A DNA stretch of 5,291 nt from Bacillota bacterium (GTDB lineage: Bacteria; Bacillota; Bacilli; Alicyclobacillales; Alicyclobacillaceae). The stretch is from the NCBI GenBank assembly GCA_021816665.1, contig JAKAXI010000169.1:1-5291 (forward strand), read 5' to 3'. This document shows positions 4,488 through 5,291 of this stretch, in pieces. Within the stretch, counting starts at the first letter, position 1. Each line of letters begins with the position of its first letter. The position numbers and the translations under genes are program-made. The notes beneath the pieces are model-generated. The model worked only from the letters and a program-made list of their open reading frames with translations, ran no database searches and was not told the DNA's origin.

Positions 4488-5249
4488 TTACCGGAGGTCG
4501 AGCATGGCTGATAAATCAGCGATGTCAATGCGACTGCCCACGTAGAACGACCCAAATTCGGCATAACGAGCACTCGCTTCGTCGAAGCGCATTTCGTACA
4601 CAAGCTTTTTAAACTGCACCGGGTCGTCGGCGTACAGGGTAACACCCCATTCCCAGTCATCAAGCCCGACCGATCCGGTGATGATCTGCTTGACTTGTCC
4701 CGCGTAGGCTCGGCCAATTAGCCCGTGGCTTCTCATCATATCCCGGCGAGCCTCCATCGGGAGCATATACCAGTTGTCCTCCCCACTGCGCTTCTTGTTC
4801 ATCGGGTAAAAGCAAATGTTCTTCGCAGACGGTAGTACTGGCTTCAAGCGGCCCTGTATGTACGGGTCCTCAGATACATCTACGCCCGGCTTCGCCAGGT
4901 AAGCACTCAGTTCCACGATGGATACGTAAGAGTACGCAGGATTCGTGAAGTCAGCAAACCTGCAGTGATTGAGTTCAGTCTTGGCAGCAGTCAGTTCCTC
5001 CAGTGTCGGCCTCAGCTGAACCCACATGATGTCCGCCTTGTTGCCCGCAATCTCGTAGAGGCCATATCCGCCTGTGCGCTCCGCCTCTCGATTCTGAAAA
5101 CGCTGGTGGGCATGAAACAACTCTTCCATGGCTGCGCTTCGTTCGCCAGCACTCAACTGTCGCCAAGCTTGCCAATCTACAGTTCGCAAGTCGTGCGACA
5201 CGTACCACCCTTCCAGCGTGTCGACGGCTTCGTTTCTGTGTTCTGCCAC
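4488..5249 (-). CDS. hemQ: Coproheme decarboxylase HemQ (chlorite dismutase-like)
   Basis: HemQ uses hydrogen peroxide to decarboxylate two propionates of coproheme III, making heme b, the last step of the coproporphyrin-dependent route of Gram-positive bacteria. The 253-residue product is the usual length (about 250). By comparison with Listeria and Staphylococcus HemQ numbering from memory, offset by one, the key residues are present: R134 in GRLKPVLP, the catalytic tyrosine Y148 with M150 and K152 in FYPMNKKR (147-154), proximal heme ligand H175 in RSHGLIGRAY (173-182), and Q188 in VKQIITGSVGLDDWEWG. Classical chlorite dismutases have a distal arginine where HemQ has this glutamine, so HemQ is preferred. 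The GTG at 5249 is chosen for its close AAGGGGGTG; an in-frame ATG at 5288 would add 13 residues through that site. The promoter lies beyond the right edge. It is convergent with the gene to its left. Confidence 0.95.
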   Translation of the reverse strand: MAEHRNEAVDTLEGWYVSHDLRTVDWQAWRQLSAGERSAAMEELFHAHQRFQNREAERTGGYGLYEIAGNKADIMWVQLRPTLEELTAAKTELNHCRFADFTNPAYSYVSIVELSAYLAKPGVDVSEDPYIQGRLKPVLPSAKNICFYPMNKKRSGEDNWYMLPMEARRDMMRSHGLIGRAYAGQVKQIITGSVGLDDWEWGVTLYADDPVQFKKLVYEMRFDEASARYAEFGSFYVGSRIDIADLSAMLDLR

Positions 5250-5254
5250 GATTG

Positions 5255-5263
5255 CACCCCCTT
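5255..5263 (-). promoter_or_regulatory. Ribosome binding site deciding the GTG start of hemQ
   Basis: On the minus strand AAGGGGGTG (5263-5255) matches the ideal AAGGAGGTG at 8 of 9 bases and ends 5 bp before the GTG at 5249. This rules against the longer ATG start at 5288. Confidence 0.75.
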
Positions 5264-5291
5264 GACTTGTCCAACATCGGTCATGCAAGTA

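Noticed and set aside
4301..4717. A 138-codon minus-strand open frame at the end of hemQ.
   Set aside because: It overlaps the conserved C-terminal part of HemQ in another frame and has no recognisable domain.
5257..5270. TTGACT on the plus strand near the right edge as a -35 element.
   Set aside because: It overlaps the hemQ ribosome binding site on the other strand, and no -10 can be placed before the window ends with a gene to serve.

Overview
The window looks like chromosomal DNA from a Firmicute of the Bacilli type, most likely an Alicyclobacillaceae-like organism; the genus is an inference. The support is strong AAGGAGG-type ribosome binding sites, GTG starts, moderate GC content, a Gram-positive HemQ (coproheme decarboxylase), and a Bacillus-style queD-queE pair in which QueD has an N-terminal extension. 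I see no phage genes, transposase, CRISPR array, tRNA or rRNA.

Layout from left to right. (1) Positions 1-521, minus strand: the N-terminal half of a drug/metabolite-type multidrug efflux transporter (EmrE-like family) that runs off the left edge. (2) 522-803: a divergent intergenic region with two orphan Shine-Dalgarno sequences facing left and a possible promoter facing right. (3) 804-2162, plus: a multi-membrane-pass GT-C type glycosyltransferase (GT87/mannosyltransferase-like). (4) 2163-2325: intergenic, with a possible stress-type promoter and a six-codon leader. (5) 2326-2664, plus: a small protein with a predicted beta-barrel-like front half and a Gly/Tyr/Trp-rich, hydrophobic tail, closed by a clear intrinsic terminator at 2703-2730. 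(6) 2731-2827: queD leader with a perfect 7-bp dyad. (7) 2828-3325 and 3322-4074, plus: queD and queE, overlapping by ATGA and so probably translationally coupled. (8) 4220-4423, plus: a 67-residue CxxC hypothetical protein. (9) 4488-5249, minus: hemQ, convergent with the genes to its left.

QueD and QueE catalyse consecutive steps from 7,8-dihydroneopterin triphosphate towards 7-deazaguanine, preQ0/preQ1 and finally queuosine in tRNA. The steps before (GTP cyclohydrolase) and after (QueC, QueF) are not in the window. HemQ performs the last step of the coproporphyrin-dependent heme route of Gram-positive bacteria. The transporter and glycosyltransferase are separate envelope functions, and nothing ties all the loci into one system.

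Most of the window is ordinary housekeeping and membrane genes, and I do not see a clear new multi-gene system. The least explained parts are the Gly/Tyr/Trp-tailed small protein, the dyad and possible pseudoknot in the queD leader, the efflux gene that lacks a normal start codon behind good ribosome binding sites, and the small CxxC protein.
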